NCBI RefSeq assembly: GCF_900182605.1 | Contig: NZ_FXTB01000003.1 | Location: 310,001-374,000 of the forward strand | Direction of reading: 5' to 3' | Length of the DNA: 64,000 bases | DNA from: Saccharicrinis carchari | GTDB lineage: Bacteria > Bacteroidota > Bacteroidia > Bacteroidales > Marinilabiliaceae | In this document: piece by piece, positions 36,934-46,089 of the stretch | How positions within the stretch are numbered: the first letter of the stretch is position 1 | How the letters are laid out: each line of letters begins with the position of its first letter | The notes under the pieces: model-generated | The model's input: only the letters and a program-made list of their open reading frames with translations | What the model was told of the DNA's origin: nothing | The model's database searches: none | Made by a program: the position numbers and the translations under genes

Positions 36934-37359
36934 ATGAAAGTCAAGGTGTTAGTTATGCTTGTTGTTTGTGCCCTGCTGGTGGGTGCCTGTGGCAATAAAA
37001 AAGAGGAAATAAAAAAAACGGCTAAACGTGAGGTGGTTAAGCCGGTGGTTGTAGCTAAGGATACAATGCCACCAGTTCCTGAACCCAAGCCGGAACCGGT
37101 TGTGGTTCAGAAACCGGATAATAAATACTTTTTGATTAGAGCCAGTTTTGAAAAGGAATCCAATGCAATGGCCTATAAGGATGAACTAACAAAGGAAGGT
37201 TTTGATTCGGAAGTTATTGTAAGAAAGTGGGGCGAAAATGCCGATTTCTACAAAGTTTCGTATAAAGGTTTTGCCGACAGAGAAACCGCATTTAAGGAGC
37301 TGGCTCATGAAAAAAAACAGCCCGGATACGAGAATGTGTGGCTTCTAATTAAAAGATAA
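36934..37359 (+). CDS. SPOR-domain lipoprotein
   Basis: 141 residues. Lipoprotein signal with lipobox LVGAC (Cys19), so the mature protein is acylated. A Pro/Glu/Val-rich linker (about 40-65) leads to a C-terminal SPOR domain (about 67-140, KYFLIRASFEKESNAMAYKDEL then FYKVSYKGFADRETAFKEL), which binds denuded glycan strands at division sites. Possibly a cell-division or wall-remodelling protein. Separate transcription from phoB is likely because it has its own promoter-like sequence. Confidence 0.85.
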   Translation: MKVKVLVMLVVCALLVGACGNKKEEIKKTAKREVVKPVVVAKDTMPPVPEPKPEPVVVQKPDNKYFLIRASFEKESNAMAYKDELTKEGFDSEVIVRKWGENADFYKVSYKGFADRETAFKELAHEKKQPGYENVWLLIKR

Positions 37360-37363
37360 GCAA

Positions 37364-37383
37364 CCGGCAACTCAAGTTGCCGG
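37364..37383. terminator. GC-rich hairpin without U-run after the SPOR lipoprotein gene
   Basis: CCGGCAAC and GTTGCCGG form a perfect 8-bp stem with loop TCAA, 5 bases after the stop codon. No T-run follows, so it may protect the mRNA 3' end or be a weak terminator rather than a standard one. Confidence 0.5.
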
Positions 37384-37474
37384 GGTATTGCAGTTTATAC
37401 TAATCAACGGTATAATTACTCGCTTTTTGGCATGTAGGTAAGCCGCAAGCAGCGCCCTATTAAAACTTAAATCC

Positions 37475-38104
37475 CTACCATCCCATAAGGGCATTAATTT
37501 TTGGTACCCATTGATCGGGATATTCTATCAACCAGGATTCAATGCCCATTTGCTCTGCTGTGGTTACATTGGCAGCAGAGTCATCCAAAAATAAGGTTTC
37601 ATCCGCTTTAATATCTGCATCCTTGAGCAGTGCTGCAAATATATTCGGGTTGGGCTTGCTCATTTTCATAATGTGGCTGTAATAAACCTTATCGAATAAT
37701 TTATCCAGTGAACCCACCAAGGGCACTTTATCGCCACATTTTTGTATGTGCAGTTCGTTCGTGTTGCTCAGCAAAATTACTTTGTGCGTTTTTTTTAGTT
37801 TTAAAATAGTTTCTATTCTATCCGTTCTGTAATCCAACAGCAAGGCATTCCAGGCGTCCACTATTTGATTGTCGCTTACATTTTTGGGCATCTTTAATTT
37901 TACTGACTTCACAAATTCGCTTGAAGTAATCCGTCCTTCTTCAAATTCTTTAAAGAACGGTGATTTTTGAAATATACCCGAAGAATCTCCATCAAACTCA
38001 TATCCTAACTCTTTAAAGCGTTGAAGGGTGATATTCAGGTCTATATCTATTACTACATTTCCTAAATCGAATAGGATGTTTTTTTTGTTGTGCAAATTGC
38101 TCAT
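37475..38104 (-). CDS. HAD-superfamily hydrolase (YihX-like)
   Basis: 209 residues. HAD motif I is in ILFDLGNVVIDID (DLGNV as in YihX and related glucose-1-phosphate phosphatases), motif II in VILLSNTNELH, the motif III lysine in MSKPNPNIF, and motif IV in LFLDDSAANV. A helical cap follows motif I (subfamily IA). Probable small-molecule phosphatase in the cytoplasm; substrate not predictable. It is convergent with the SPOR gene and divergent from the tRNA. Confidence 0.85.
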   Translation of the reverse strand: MSNLHNKKNILFDLGNVVIDIDLNITLQRFKELGYEFDGDSSGIFQKSPFFKEFEEGRITSSEFVKSVKLKMPKNVSDNQIVDAWNALLLDYRTDRIETILKLKKTHKVILLSNTNELHIQKCGDKVPLVGSLDKLFDKVYYSHIMKMSKPNPNIFAALLKDADIKADETLFLDDSAANVTTAEQMGIESWLIEYPDQWVPKINALMGW

Positions 38105-38148
38105 AAAAAAGTACTAATGTGTTTGAATATTTCAGATAACTTACTATT

Positions 38149-38179
38149 TTTGCATCCGCAATATACAAAATGATATTTG
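38149..38179 (+). promoter_or_regulatory. Promoter of the CAT-anticodon tRNA
   Basis: TTTG at 38149-38152 and GATATTTG at 38172-38179, spacing 19, match TTTG / TAnnTTTG with one mismatch. The start point would be about 6 nt before the tRNA. Confidence 0.65.
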
Positions 38180-38191
38180 CATAACAATGCC

Positions 38192-38266
38192 GGGCCTATA
38201 GCTCAGTTGGTTAGTAGCACCTGACTCATAATCAGGGGGTCCCTGGTTCAAGTCCAGGTGGGCCCA
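38192..38266 (+). tRNA. tRNA with CAT anticodon, tRNA-Ile2 or elongator tRNA-Met
   Basis: 75 nt. Acceptor GGGCCTA pairs with TGGGCCC, the anticodon stem CCTGA/TCAGG encloses CTCATAA, and the T-arm is CCTGGTTCAAGTCCAGG; CCA is not encoded. CAT can be elongator Met or, if the C is changed to lysidine by TilS, Ile2; the acceptor and T-arm look more like tRNA-Ile. The D-arm has one extra base: GCTC is followed by AGTTGGTTAG and then TAGC, so the usual C13-G22 pair is lost or a T bulges. Confidence 0.88.
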
Positions 38267-38278
38267 CCGGTTTTACAG

Positions 38279-38313
38279 AAAGCACTCTCATAGTTAATGG
38301 GGGTGCTTTTTTT
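38279..38313 (+). terminator. Terminator after the CAT-anticodon tRNA
   Basis: AAAGCAC at 38279-38285 pairs with GTGCTTT at 38303-38309, followed by a T-run. Confidence 0.75.
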
Positions 38314-38457
38314 GTAGTATACCCGGATGTACGTGTTGATTTAACAATCGGCATCTTACTCCGGAAAGCATATTTATTCCTTTTTGCACCGATTTTTTTT
38401 GTTTTGGTATCAATTTATTGCGTAATTTTGTTTGTCACCACGCAATAATACCTACCA

Positions 38458-39528
38458 ATGCAGGACAACTCCGGAAAAATTATAAAAAGCATACGGCCCT
38501 CAAGGATTATATTACCTATAATTATTGGGATTGGTTTCTCGGGTTATATGCTTTACCGCGAATACCAACCGGATAGTTTTGACCTGCTGCAGTTATCGTT
38601 AAAAACCCTATTTTGGATTATAGTTTCCTTTCTGCTGATTGCAATTCGGGATTTAGGTTACATATATCGCATTCGTTTGTTATCCAACAAGCAGCTTTCC
38701 TGGCGAAGGGCTTTTTCCGTAATCATGTTATGGGAATTTACCTCCGCTATTACGCCATCGGCAGTTGGCGGAACCAGTGTGGCTATTTTTTTCCTTAACA
38801 AAGAGGGTATCCGCGTTGGACGCAGTTCGGCTATCGTAATGGTAACCTCCTTTCTCGACGAGCTGTTTTTTATAATAGCCTTTCCTATAGTGCTTATTTT
38901 TATTGGGCGCAGCGATATTTTTGCTTTTGGCACCAAGGTGATGGAGCACATTCCCTGGTATAAAAATCAGTTTATACTATTTGCCCTTACCGGCTACGGA
39001 CTAAAGCTTATATACACCCTAATATTAACATACGGTTTATTTATCAATCCACGCGGCCTCAAGTTTTTATTACTATGGATATTCAAGCTCCCGATCATTC
39101 GCAGATGGCGTCCGGGTGCAAACGAGTCTGGTTCCGACCTCATCAATAGTTCAAATGAATTTAAAAGTTGGTCTGCAAAAAAGTGGATCAAAGCCTTTTG
39201 TGCTACTTCAATAAGTTGGATAAGCCGTTACTGGATAGTAAATACTATTATTATCGCTTTTTTCGGCTTTTCCTTCCTCAGTTTTGAGGATCATATGCTG
39301 GTGTTCGGAAAACAATTGGTTATGTGGATTATGATGATAGTGAGCCCTACACCCGGAGGTAGTGGCTTTGCCGAATATGTGTTCAAAGAGTTTCTGGCCG
39401 GAATTGTACCCATAGGAACAGGTGTAGCCCTGGCTTTTGTTTGGCGGTCTATCAGTTATTACCCTTATTTATTTATCGGTGGGATTCTTGTTCCGCGCTG
39501 GATAAGGAAGCACTTTGTAAAGCGTTAA
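38458..39528 (+). CDS. YbhN/UPF0104-type membrane protein (LPG synthase transmembrane family)
   Basis: 356 residues with about eight to nine hydrophobic spans. The stretch FTSAITPSAVGGTSVAIFFL (about 95-114) and the later MMIVSPTPGGSGFAEYVF (about 294-311) are the paired PSxxGG / PTPGGxG motifs of the family that includes the membrane part of MprF and YbhN. No aminoacyl-transfer domain is present, so it is the stand-alone form, whose proposed roles are lipid flipping or envelope maintenance. Neighbours give no further clue. Confidence 0.85.
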   Translation: MQDNSGKIIKSIRPSRIILPIIIGIGFSGYMLYREYQPDSFDLLQLSLKTLFWIIVSFLLIAIRDLGYIYRIRLLSNKQLSWRRAFSVIMLWEFTSAITPSAVGGTSVAIFFLNKEGIRVGRSSAIVMVTSFLDELFFIIAFPIVLIFIGRSDIFAFGTKVMEHIPWYKNQFILFALTGYGLKLIYTLILTYGLFINPRGLKFLLLWIFKLPIIRRWRPGANESGSDLINSSNEFKSWSAKKWIKAFCATSISWISRYWIVNTIIIAFFGFSFLSFEDHMLVFGKQLVMWIMMIVSPTPGGSGFAEYVFKEFLAGIVPIGTGVALAFVWRSISYYPYLFIGGILVPRWIRKHFVKR

Positions 39529-39565
39529 CTATATTTGATAAACACGGAATATAATTAGACTAAAT

Positions 39566-39573
39566 TATCTTTG
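39566..39573 (+). promoter_or_regulatory. Possible -7 box of the solute-binding-protein gene
   Basis: TATCTTTG, an exact TAnnTTTG match, about 80 bp before the GTG. The nearest TTTG (39534-39537) is 28 bp away, longer than usual. Confidence 0.35.
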
Positions 39574-39654
39574 CTATCTATTCATTCTCCTTAACTTGTT
39601 AAAGCAATTTGCGTAAAAAAGTGCGCAAAAACTATATTCGTAAATTATACTTTG

Positions 39655-40455
39655 GTGAATTATATTTTAATAGCAATTGTTTTGTTGGTGCCGACCTGCA
39701 GCGATGTCCGGAATGCAAAGGAAATATCGGAAAATGTATTAAAACGGGAGTTGATTATTTATTGTGAGAATGCTATGGTTGCACCTCTGATAAAGCTCAA
39801 AGACAATTTTGAGTTAAACAACAACTGTATTGTTACTTTAAATAACGATTGTGCACAAAACCTAAGCAGTTTAATCCGCTACAGACAAAAGGGTGATTTG
39901 TATTTACCGGCTTCCAGCTCGGGTTTCCAAAAATTGTCGGATCAATATTTAAACTATATAGTGGATTCTGTATTTATAGGCTATAATAATTTGGTGATAA
40001 TGGCGTTAAAAGGTAACCCAACCGGTTTTAACGGAACCCTGGAAGATTTAGCAGATAAGAAACATGCTCTTAAAATAGCCAATCCGGAGACATGCTCATT
40101 GGGCTATGATACCCGAAGAATGTTGGAGGGTGAAAATTTATATAACAAAGTGCTCCTAAATGTCGTATCCTTATCAACCGACAGCAGGGGATTAGTAAAA
40201 AGCTTAATAAACAACGAAGCGCAACTTGTTGTCAATTGGCAAAGCGACCTGTATAACAATGAATATGGTAAGGAGGTAGAAGTTTTTCGTGTTTACGGCG
40301 ACAATCATGCACCGTCGGAAATTTATGCCGGGATACTTTCAACAAGTGATTACCCGGAGCTGGCCAAGGAGTTTTTAGAATATGCAACAAGTGCAGAGGG
40401 AATCAGTGTATTTAAAAGTTATGGTTTCAACAGACGTAAATCATTGATTTTTTAA
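39655..40455 (+). CDS. ModA/PBP-like extracytoplasmic solute-binding protein
   Basis: 266 residues from GTG 39655 (TTG 39652 is the codon before it; no ATG precedes). A short hydrophobic signal (about 2-15) ends at PTCSD, a poor lipobox that could still make a lipoprotein. The body has the two-lobed binding-protein pattern: ELIIYCENAMVAPLIKLKDNF near the start, LYLPASSSGFQKL, GYNNLVIMALKGNP, LKIANPETCSLGYDTRRML and a final PELAKEFLEYATSAEG, all as in molybdate- or tungstate-type proteins. No permease or ATPase is near. The next gene, 36 bp on, is a hybrid kinase, so the protein may act as its ligand sensor. Confidence 0.8.
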   Translation: MNYILIAIVLLVPTCSDVRNAKEISENVLKRELIIYCENAMVAPLIKLKDNFELNNNCIVTLNNDCAQNLSSLIRYRQKGDLYLPASSSGFQKLSDQYLNYIVDSVFIGYNNLVIMALKGNPTGFNGTLEDLADKKHALKIANPETCSLGYDTRRMLEGENLYNKVLLNVVSLSTDSRGLVKSLINNEAQLVVNWQSDLYNNEYGKEVEVFRVYGDNHAPSEIYAGILSTSDYPELAKEFLEYATSAEGISVFKSYGFNRRKSLIF

Positions 40456-40491
40456 TTTTATCCCCTCTATTTATTAAGTAGAAAAAAAATT

Positions 40492-43400
40492 GTGGTAAAA
40501 AAGTCAGATTCACAAAATAAACCTTTTTATATAGGGGAGCCCATCATTGTAAAGCTCTATTTATTGCTCGCTATTTTTTTATTGACGATAGCGGCAATAT
40601 TGGTTATCGAAAATTATTTCGACCGGACCTATATCGTGAGGTACCAAAAAATAATACACAATCAGGAACAAAAACAAAAGATTGAAAAGGTATTGCAAAA
40701 AAATATCTTAAAACTAAATCTTTTGTTCAAAGACTTTGCGAGCATTGAACACCCACAGGTGCTTACAAACACCCAAAACAACATTTCCAACATAGTAAAT
40801 GAATGTCTTAGTATCGTTGAGATATTAGATCGGGGGGGCATTCTTAACGAGGTAAAGCCTGTAAATTTACAAGAGCAGGAGCTGGTTACTGAGGTGATTG
40901 TATATGAAGTGGATAAATTTACCGGCTCCATACCCGAAATCAAAGAACTCGCACCCAAGGTAAATGATTTAAACACTTTAGCGGCAAAAATAACTGCCAT
41001 TATTGAGGCCAAATTAGAAGATGACACGACCAAATACGACAACGCGGAACAAAACATTGCGTTTTATTTAAAACAATCCGAGAGCCTTTTTTCGCGTATC
41101 AACGAAATAGAGAATAAAATATCTTACGATATTAATAAAAACAGCGTAAAGCTGAGCAATGCCAGCATTAACATTATAAATAAATACAATAACTTTAAGT
41201 ATCTGAGTCTTTTTGTTTTTATTTTATTTGCTGGAATTATGACCTATTATCTGATTATTCAGATAAAAAATGTAATTGTAAATCGCAAACGAGCAGAAGA
41301 CAATAATGAAAAGCTGCTTCAGGCCGTTGAACAAAGTCCTATTTCGATAATGATTACTGACACCAAGGGCAATGTTGAATATGTAAACAAAGGTTTTGAA
41401 AAAATTACAGGTTTCAGTAAAGAGGAGGTAATTAAAAATAATATTGATGTTTTTCATCGTGGACAAGATTATCCACCGGACTTTTGGCCTACCATACAGG
41501 AAGGCAATATTTGGACTGGCGAAGTGAATAACTTGAAAAAAAATGGGGAGCTTTATTGGGAAAAAGTACTTATTTCGCCTGTGCTAAGCAAGGCAAATAC
41601 CATATCAAGTTTTATTGCCATTAAAGAAGATATCACTGAAAAACGTATCCTTACACAGTCACTGGAAGAATCCATAGACTCGATGAAAACCATCATTGAT
41701 AACCTGCCCGTAGGTATTTTGATAGTAAACAGCAATAAAGAAATTATACGGGCCAACGATACGGCGGCCAAGATTATGGGATACCAAAATCAGAACGAAG
41801 TATTGGTGGCCATGCAGGGAACTGAATATGACGAGGTGTTCATTACCCAAAAAGAGGAGCACGTGATGGATCCCACCACCAAGGCCATGGTTTCGATGCT
41901 CGAAGAAAGGTTAGAGGTGAAGCAGAACAACCGTTCCCGATCGATCCTAAAAAACATTATCCCCATTCATCTTAATAACCAAAAGGTTTACCTGGAAGCA
42001 TTTATGGACATCAGCGTTCAGAAAGAAGTGCAGCAAAAAGAGGCGGAGGCCAATAAAGCCAAATCGGAGTTTTTGGCCAACATGAGTCACGAAATACGTA
42101 CTCCGATGAACGGTATCATTGGAGCAACCGAGTTGCTGAGTAACAGTAAAATGAATAAGGAGCAACAAAATGTGGTATCTATTATTGCTCGTTCCTGCGA
42201 AAATCTTTTGAATATCATTAACGATATACTCGACTTCTCCAAGATTGAGGCCGGAAAGATGAAAATAGAACCCTACCCCTTCAATGTGCGTTCAACTATC
42301 GATTATCTAATGGATCAGATGTCGTTTAAAACCAACGAAAAAGAAATAGAACTCATAAGCACAGTGGAGCAAACCATACCCACTATTTTAATGGGCGATG
42401 AGAGCCGCTTAATTCAGGTATTAGTGAATATCCTGGGTAATGCGGTAAAGTTTACGGCAGAGGGTGAAGTAGTACTAAAAGTTGAAGTGAGCAAGCAGAT
42501 AGGTAATCAAATATCCTTACATTTTATGGTGGAGGATTCAGGAATAGGAATACCTAAAGATAAGCTCGAAAAAATATTTGAGTCGTTTACACAGGCCGAT
42601 GGCTCTACTACACGTAAGTTTGGAGGAACCGGTTTGGGTACAAGCATATCCAAAATGCTAATTGAACTCATGGGAGGTAAAATTTGGGTAGAAAGCCCCA
42701 ATCCGAATTTCGCTTGGAGCCAGGACAATCCAGGCACTGTTTTCCACTTTATACTGCCCTTTACTATAGATAAAAATCTATCGCCGGAAGAGCTGCAAGG
42801 CGAGAAATTCAAGAATATTAAAACCCTTTTGGTTGACAATCACAGAACCAATGTACTCCTGCTGAAAAAAACACTCAATAATTGGGGGATACGGTCACAA
42901 AGCTGTTCGGATGGAAAAACAGCATTGGAGCTGATGAAAAAACAAAGAGATTTGGATCTCGTCATTGTCGATTCACATGTTTTTGGTAAAATGGACGAGG
43001 GTTTTATTGACTTGATAAAGGATACCCTTCCTAAAGGAAAAGTTATCTTATTTACCTCTGATCCTAATTGGAGTGAGAACTATAACTCCAATAAGGTGGA
43101 TCAAGTACTTCATAAGCCGGTGAATAATACCCAATTGTTTAATGCCATACATAACATATTTAAGGCCCATGAAAACTTGGATGAAACCAACAATAAAAAA
43201 GAGGTGCCGTTTGAGGAACGAATAAAAGATAAAACGGTGTTGCTGGTAGAAGATAATGTGATAAACCAAAAGATAGCGGAAAAAATGCTGAAAAAAATAG
43301 GCTTAAAAACAGCTATCGCCAAAAATGGTAAAGAGGCCGTAGAAATGATAACAATTGGAAGCGGGCATTATGATGTAGTGTTAATGGATGTACAAATGCC

Positions 43401-43587
43401 TATTATGAATGGCTTGGATGCTACAAAAGCATTGCGCAATAAAGAAATTAACATCCCCATTATTGCCATGACTGCTAACGCAATGAAAGGTGACCGAGAA
43501 GTTTGTATTGATGCCGGCATGAATGACTATATAGGCAAACCGGTTAAATTGAATGACCTGGCGGCATTAATGGAGAAGTGGATATAA
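40492..43587 (+). CDS. Hybrid sensor histidine kinase with PAS domains and two receivers
   Basis: 1031 residues from GTG 40492. Membrane span 1 (about 19-40), a helical periplasmic region of about 195 residues, span 2 (about 236-258), PAS/PAC (about 272-385, [20 protein letters not shown]), a second PAS-like region (about 395-510), HisKA with His533 in [11 protein letters not shown], HATPase (to about 770, [18 protein letters not shown] and [12 protein letters not shown]), a divergent receiver (about 783-890) and a full receiver (about 910-1028, VLLVEDN and [11 protein letters not shown]). No DNA-binding or HPt domain follows. The helical periplasmic part fits kinases such as TorS or LuxQ that bind a periplasmic protein, and the gene just upstream encodes one. 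Confidence 0.93.
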   Translation: MVKKSDSQNKPFYIGEPIIVKLYLLLAIFLLTIAAILVIENYFDRTYIVRYQKIIHNQEQKQKIEKVLQKNILKLNLLFKDFASIEHPQVLTNTQNNISNIVNECLSIVEILDRGGILNEVKPVNLQEQELVTEVIVYEVDKFTGSIPEIKELAPKVNDLNTLAAKITAIIEAKLEDDTTKYDNAEQNIAFYLKQSESLFSRINEIENKISYDINKNSVKLSNASINIINKYNNFKYLSLFVFILFAGIMTYYLIIQIKNVIVNRKRAEDNNEKLLQAVEQSPISIMITDTKGNVEYVNKGFEKITGFSKEEVIKNNIDVFHRGQDYPPDFWPTIQEGNIWTGEVNNLKKNGELYWEKVLISPVLSKANTISSFIAIKEDITEKRILTQSLEESIDSMKTIIDNLPVGILIVNSNKEIIRANDTAAKIMGYQNQNEVLVAMQGTEYDEVFITQKEEHVMDPTTKAMVSMLEERLEVKQNNRSRSILKNIIPIHLNNQKVYLEAFMDISVQKEVQQKEAEANKAKSEFLANMSHEIRTPMNGIIGATELLSNSKMNKEQQNVVSIIARSCENLLNIINDILDFSKIEAGKMKIEPYPFNVRSTIDYLMDQMSFKTNEKEIELISTVEQTIPTILMGDESRLIQVLVNILGNAVKFTAEGEVVLKVEVSKQIGNQISLHFMVEDSGIGIPKDKLEKIFESFTQADGSTTRKFGGTGLGTSISKMLIELMGGKIWVESPNPNFAWSQDNPGTVFHFILPFTIDKNLSPEELQGEKFKNIKTLLVDNHRTNVLLLKKTLNNWGIRSQSCSDGKTALELMKKQRDLDLVIVDSHVFGKMDEGFIDLIKDTLPKGKVILFTSDPNWSENYNSNKVDQVLHKPVNNTQLFNAIHNIFKAHENLDETNNKKEVPFEERIKDKTVLLVEDNVINQKIAEKMLKKIGLKTAIAKNGKEAVEMITIGSGHYDVVLMDVQMPIMNGLDATKALRNKEINIPIIAMTANAMKGDREVCIDAGMNDYIGKPVKLNDLAALMEKWI

Positions 43588-43673
43588 TTGTTGCTTTCTG
43601 TCATATAATTATTCATTTAATTATTTTAGCTTTATACCGCTAATAATTCAGTTTACCTTTAAATCATTTTTCC

Positions 43674-44693
43674 ATGAGCAATATAGATTGGGGAAGCTTA
43701 TCGTTTAGTTATATCAAAACCGATTATAACGTTCGAAGCTATTTTAAAAATGGACAATGGAGCGAGTTAGAAGAAACTACTTCCGATCAGCTAAACATTC
43801 ATATGGCTGCAACCTGCTTACATTACGGACAAGAGGCTTTTGAAGGGCTAAAGGCTTTTAAAGGGGTAGACGGTAAGGTGAGGATTTTTCGTATGGACGA
43901 AAATGCCAAACGATTACAGCGATCTGCCGAGGGTATTTTAATGCAGCCTGTGCCTGTTGAATTGTTTACTAAAGCGGTGTCACGTGCAGTAGCACTCAAC
44001 ATGGATTACGTTCCGCCATACGAATCGGGAGCCGCCTTGTACATACGTCCGTTGCTAATAGGGTCGGGTGCCAAGGTGGGGGTTTCCCCTTCCGACGAAT
44101 ATACTTTTGTGGTATTTGTAACCCCGGTTGGCCCTTACTTTAAAGAAGGCTTTAAACCCACCAAACAAATGATAAGTCGTAAGTACGATAGAGCTGCCCC
44201 CTTAGGAACAGGACATCTTAAAGTGGGAGGTAACTATGCGGCAAGTATGTATGCCGGCCAATTAGCGCACCAAACAGGCTATTCGTCGGTATTGTATTTG
44301 GACAGCAAAGAAAAAAAATATATTGATGAAGCCGGTCCTGCCAACTTTTTCGCCATCAAAGGTAACAAATACATTACTCCTTTATCGCCTTCTATTTTAC
44401 CCAGTATTACTAACATGAGCCTGATTCAGTTGGCACAAGACATGGGTTTTGAAGTGGAACGCCGACGCGTGCCTTTAGAAGAACTGGAAGAATTTGACGA
44501 GGTAGGTGCCTGTGGAACAGCTGCCGTAATAAGTCCGGTTGGTCAAATTGACGACATAGACCTGGGTGTTTCGTATACATTTGGAAGCCCCGACACTGCA
44601 GGGCCCGTAAGTACAAAGCTGTACAACAAACTTAGAGGGATCCAGTACGGAAAGGAACCCGACAAATACGGTTGGGTAAGTATTGTGGAGTAG
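43674..44693 (+). CDS. ilvE: Branched-chain amino acid aminotransferase
   Basis: 339 residues, class IV PLP fold. The PLP lysine is Lys183 in APLGTGHLKVGGNYAAS; YGQEAFEGLKAFK (51-63) and IDEAGPANFFAI are the usual substrate and cofactor segments. It transaminates Val, Leu and Ile with 2-oxoglutarate in synthesis and breakdown. The other ilv/leu genes are not nearby. A strong two-way terminator follows. Confidence 0.93.
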   Translation: MSNIDWGSLSFSYIKTDYNVRSYFKNGQWSELEETTSDQLNIHMAATCLHYGQEAFEGLKAFKGVDGKVRIFRMDENAKRLQRSAEGILMQPVPVELFTKAVSRAVALNMDYVPPYESGAALYIRPLLIGSGAKVGVSPSDEYTFVVFVTPVGPYFKEGFKPTKQMISRKYDRAAPLGTGHLKVGGNYAASMYAGQLAHQTGYSSVLYLDSKEKKYIDEAGPANFFAIKGNKYITPLSPSILPSITNMSLIQLAQDMGFEVERRRVPLEELEEFDEVGACGTAAVISPVGQIDDIDLGVSYTFGSPDTAGPVSTKLYNKLRGIQYGKEPDKYGWVSIVE

Positions 44694-44701
44694 CCGAGGA
44701 A

Positions 44702-44753
44702 GCCGATAAAAAAATAGCCTATCGATAGCTCGGTAGGCTATTTTTTTATCGGC
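44702..44753. terminator. Very long bidirectional terminator after ilvE
   Basis: GCCGATAAAAAAATAGCCTA at the left is mirrored by TAGGCTATTTTTTTATCGGC at the right, a stem of 20 bp around a 12-nt centre, with the A-run and T-run inside the stem. It would act in both directions. Confidence 0.9.
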
Positions 44754-44946
44754 TTAATTTTAATGTTGGCCTTTCTGCTGCCTAAGCGGTTCTCTCTAAC
44801 CGTTTATATTGTCATGCTTTTAAATACGTCAACGATTTATACTTCCTGTCCGCTTTTGTCCGCCAAAGCTTGCGGCCGGTGTTACCGCCAGGCAGGTAGC
44901 CAGGGTGAAAATTAAAACTATTGCTTCAATAATAAAACAGCAAGAC

Positions 44947-45687
44947 ATGACTTTTGACGAACTATATAACAAGATACAGGCAGGTGAAATTAATAAGCAG
45001 AATGCACAAAAGTATTTTTCGTTAGATTGGTTAGAAACGGCAAGCCGACATATCCTGGACGTGAACCGAGGCATGCGCACCAATATTCCTGAAATTATAT
45101 ATGGTGAGTACAAATCGCTAGAGCAAACACTCGAGATAACAACAAATATTTTAAAGAAACATCCGCGTGTGCTCATCTCGCGCAGCAAGTTCAATGATGA
45201 GTTGGCTGAGCTATTCGGGCAAAATTATCCTGTTATAAAAGGGGAGAATATTTTGGTGGTGGGCCCTATGCCCGAACCCAAAGGCTATATTTTATTAATT
45301 AGTGCCGGCGCTGCAGACCACCCGGTATGCCATGAGTGTGAACTCATACTAAAAGCCGTGGGTGTAAACCCCATTGTTTTTGAAGATAGGGGGATTGCTC
45401 ATCCCACGCGGGTGATAGAAGCCGTTAAACAAGGGATAGAAAAAGAAGTAAAAGCTGTTATTGTGGTGGCCGGCATGGAAGGTGCCTTGGCTCCTTTTGT
45501 GGCTTCATTGGTGGCCCTTCCGGTAATTGGGGTGCCCACATCAGTGGGGTATGGTTTTAGAGCCAAGGAGGCCGCGCTCACTTCAATGCTGGCTTCCTGC
45601 GCACCAAACCTTACCGTGGTAAATATCGACGGAGGATTGCGTGCAGCCGTAGTAGCCGCGCTTATTGCCAAAAATAGCAACGCGTAA
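44947..45687 (+). CDS. larB: LarB-type pyridinium-3,5-biscarboxylate mononucleotide synthase
   Basis: 246 residues from ATG 44947; a GTG at 44905 would add 14 residues with no conserved character. The C-terminal half is the AIR-carboxylase-like fold (about 100-240) with GAADHPVCHECELILKAVG, VVVAGMEGALAPFVASLV and the SCAPNLTVVNIDGG end. Cys218 in LASCAP corresponds to the cysteine that attacks the nicotinate-derived ring in Lactobacillus LarB. The product leads, with LarE and LarC, to the nickel-pincer cofactor of lactate racemase and its relatives; none of larA, larC or larE is in the window. Confidence 0.88.
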   Translation: MTFDELYNKIQAGEINKQNAQKYFSLDWLETASRHILDVNRGMRTNIPEIIYGEYKSLEQTLEITTNILKKHPRVLISRSKFNDELAELFGQNYPVIKGENILVVGPMPEPKGYILLISAGAADHPVCHECELILKAVGVNPIVFEDRGIAHPTRVIEAVKQGIEKEVKAVIVVAGMEGALAPFVASLVALPVIGVPTSVGYGFRAKEAALTSMLASCAPNLTVVNIDGGLRAAVVAALIAKNSNA

Positions 45688-46089
45688 TTTCAATCTTATT
45701 AAACATTATGCCATTTATTGGCAAAATAATAGAGTTAAAAGCCCAATAGACACTGATAAAAATCAGTGCTTCCCTCATGTGATTATCTTTATATTTATTC
45801 CTTAGAAATATTAAAAAAAGCCTAAACTATTACAATAAAAAAGTAAAGGGAAGCCCGGAAATTCAAAAACTTTCTGAAGCCATAGCGTTGTAATATTAAA
45901 ACATTTTTAGGTTTTTAAACCTTGTTAGCGGTGCATCCCGTCGCCAAACTTGTAAGTTTTGGCTATTCCTCATTCTCGGAGATCCCGAGGGACAAATTCA
46001 TCCCTCAACGCCTCCATCCCGATTGTTTTTTCTGTGTCCCGAAAGTTATCGGGCTTGCGAAAAACACATCGGGATTTCGGCACTTCTCG
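45688..46089. other. Non-coding stretch between larB and the first permease
   Basis: About 400 bp between two convergent genes. From 45970 on it contains several TCCCGA/TCGGGA repeats (for example around 45980, 46015, 46040 and 46070) that can fold into hairpins and look like a degenerate repeat or two-way terminator region. Frames through it have no support. Confidence 0.5.
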
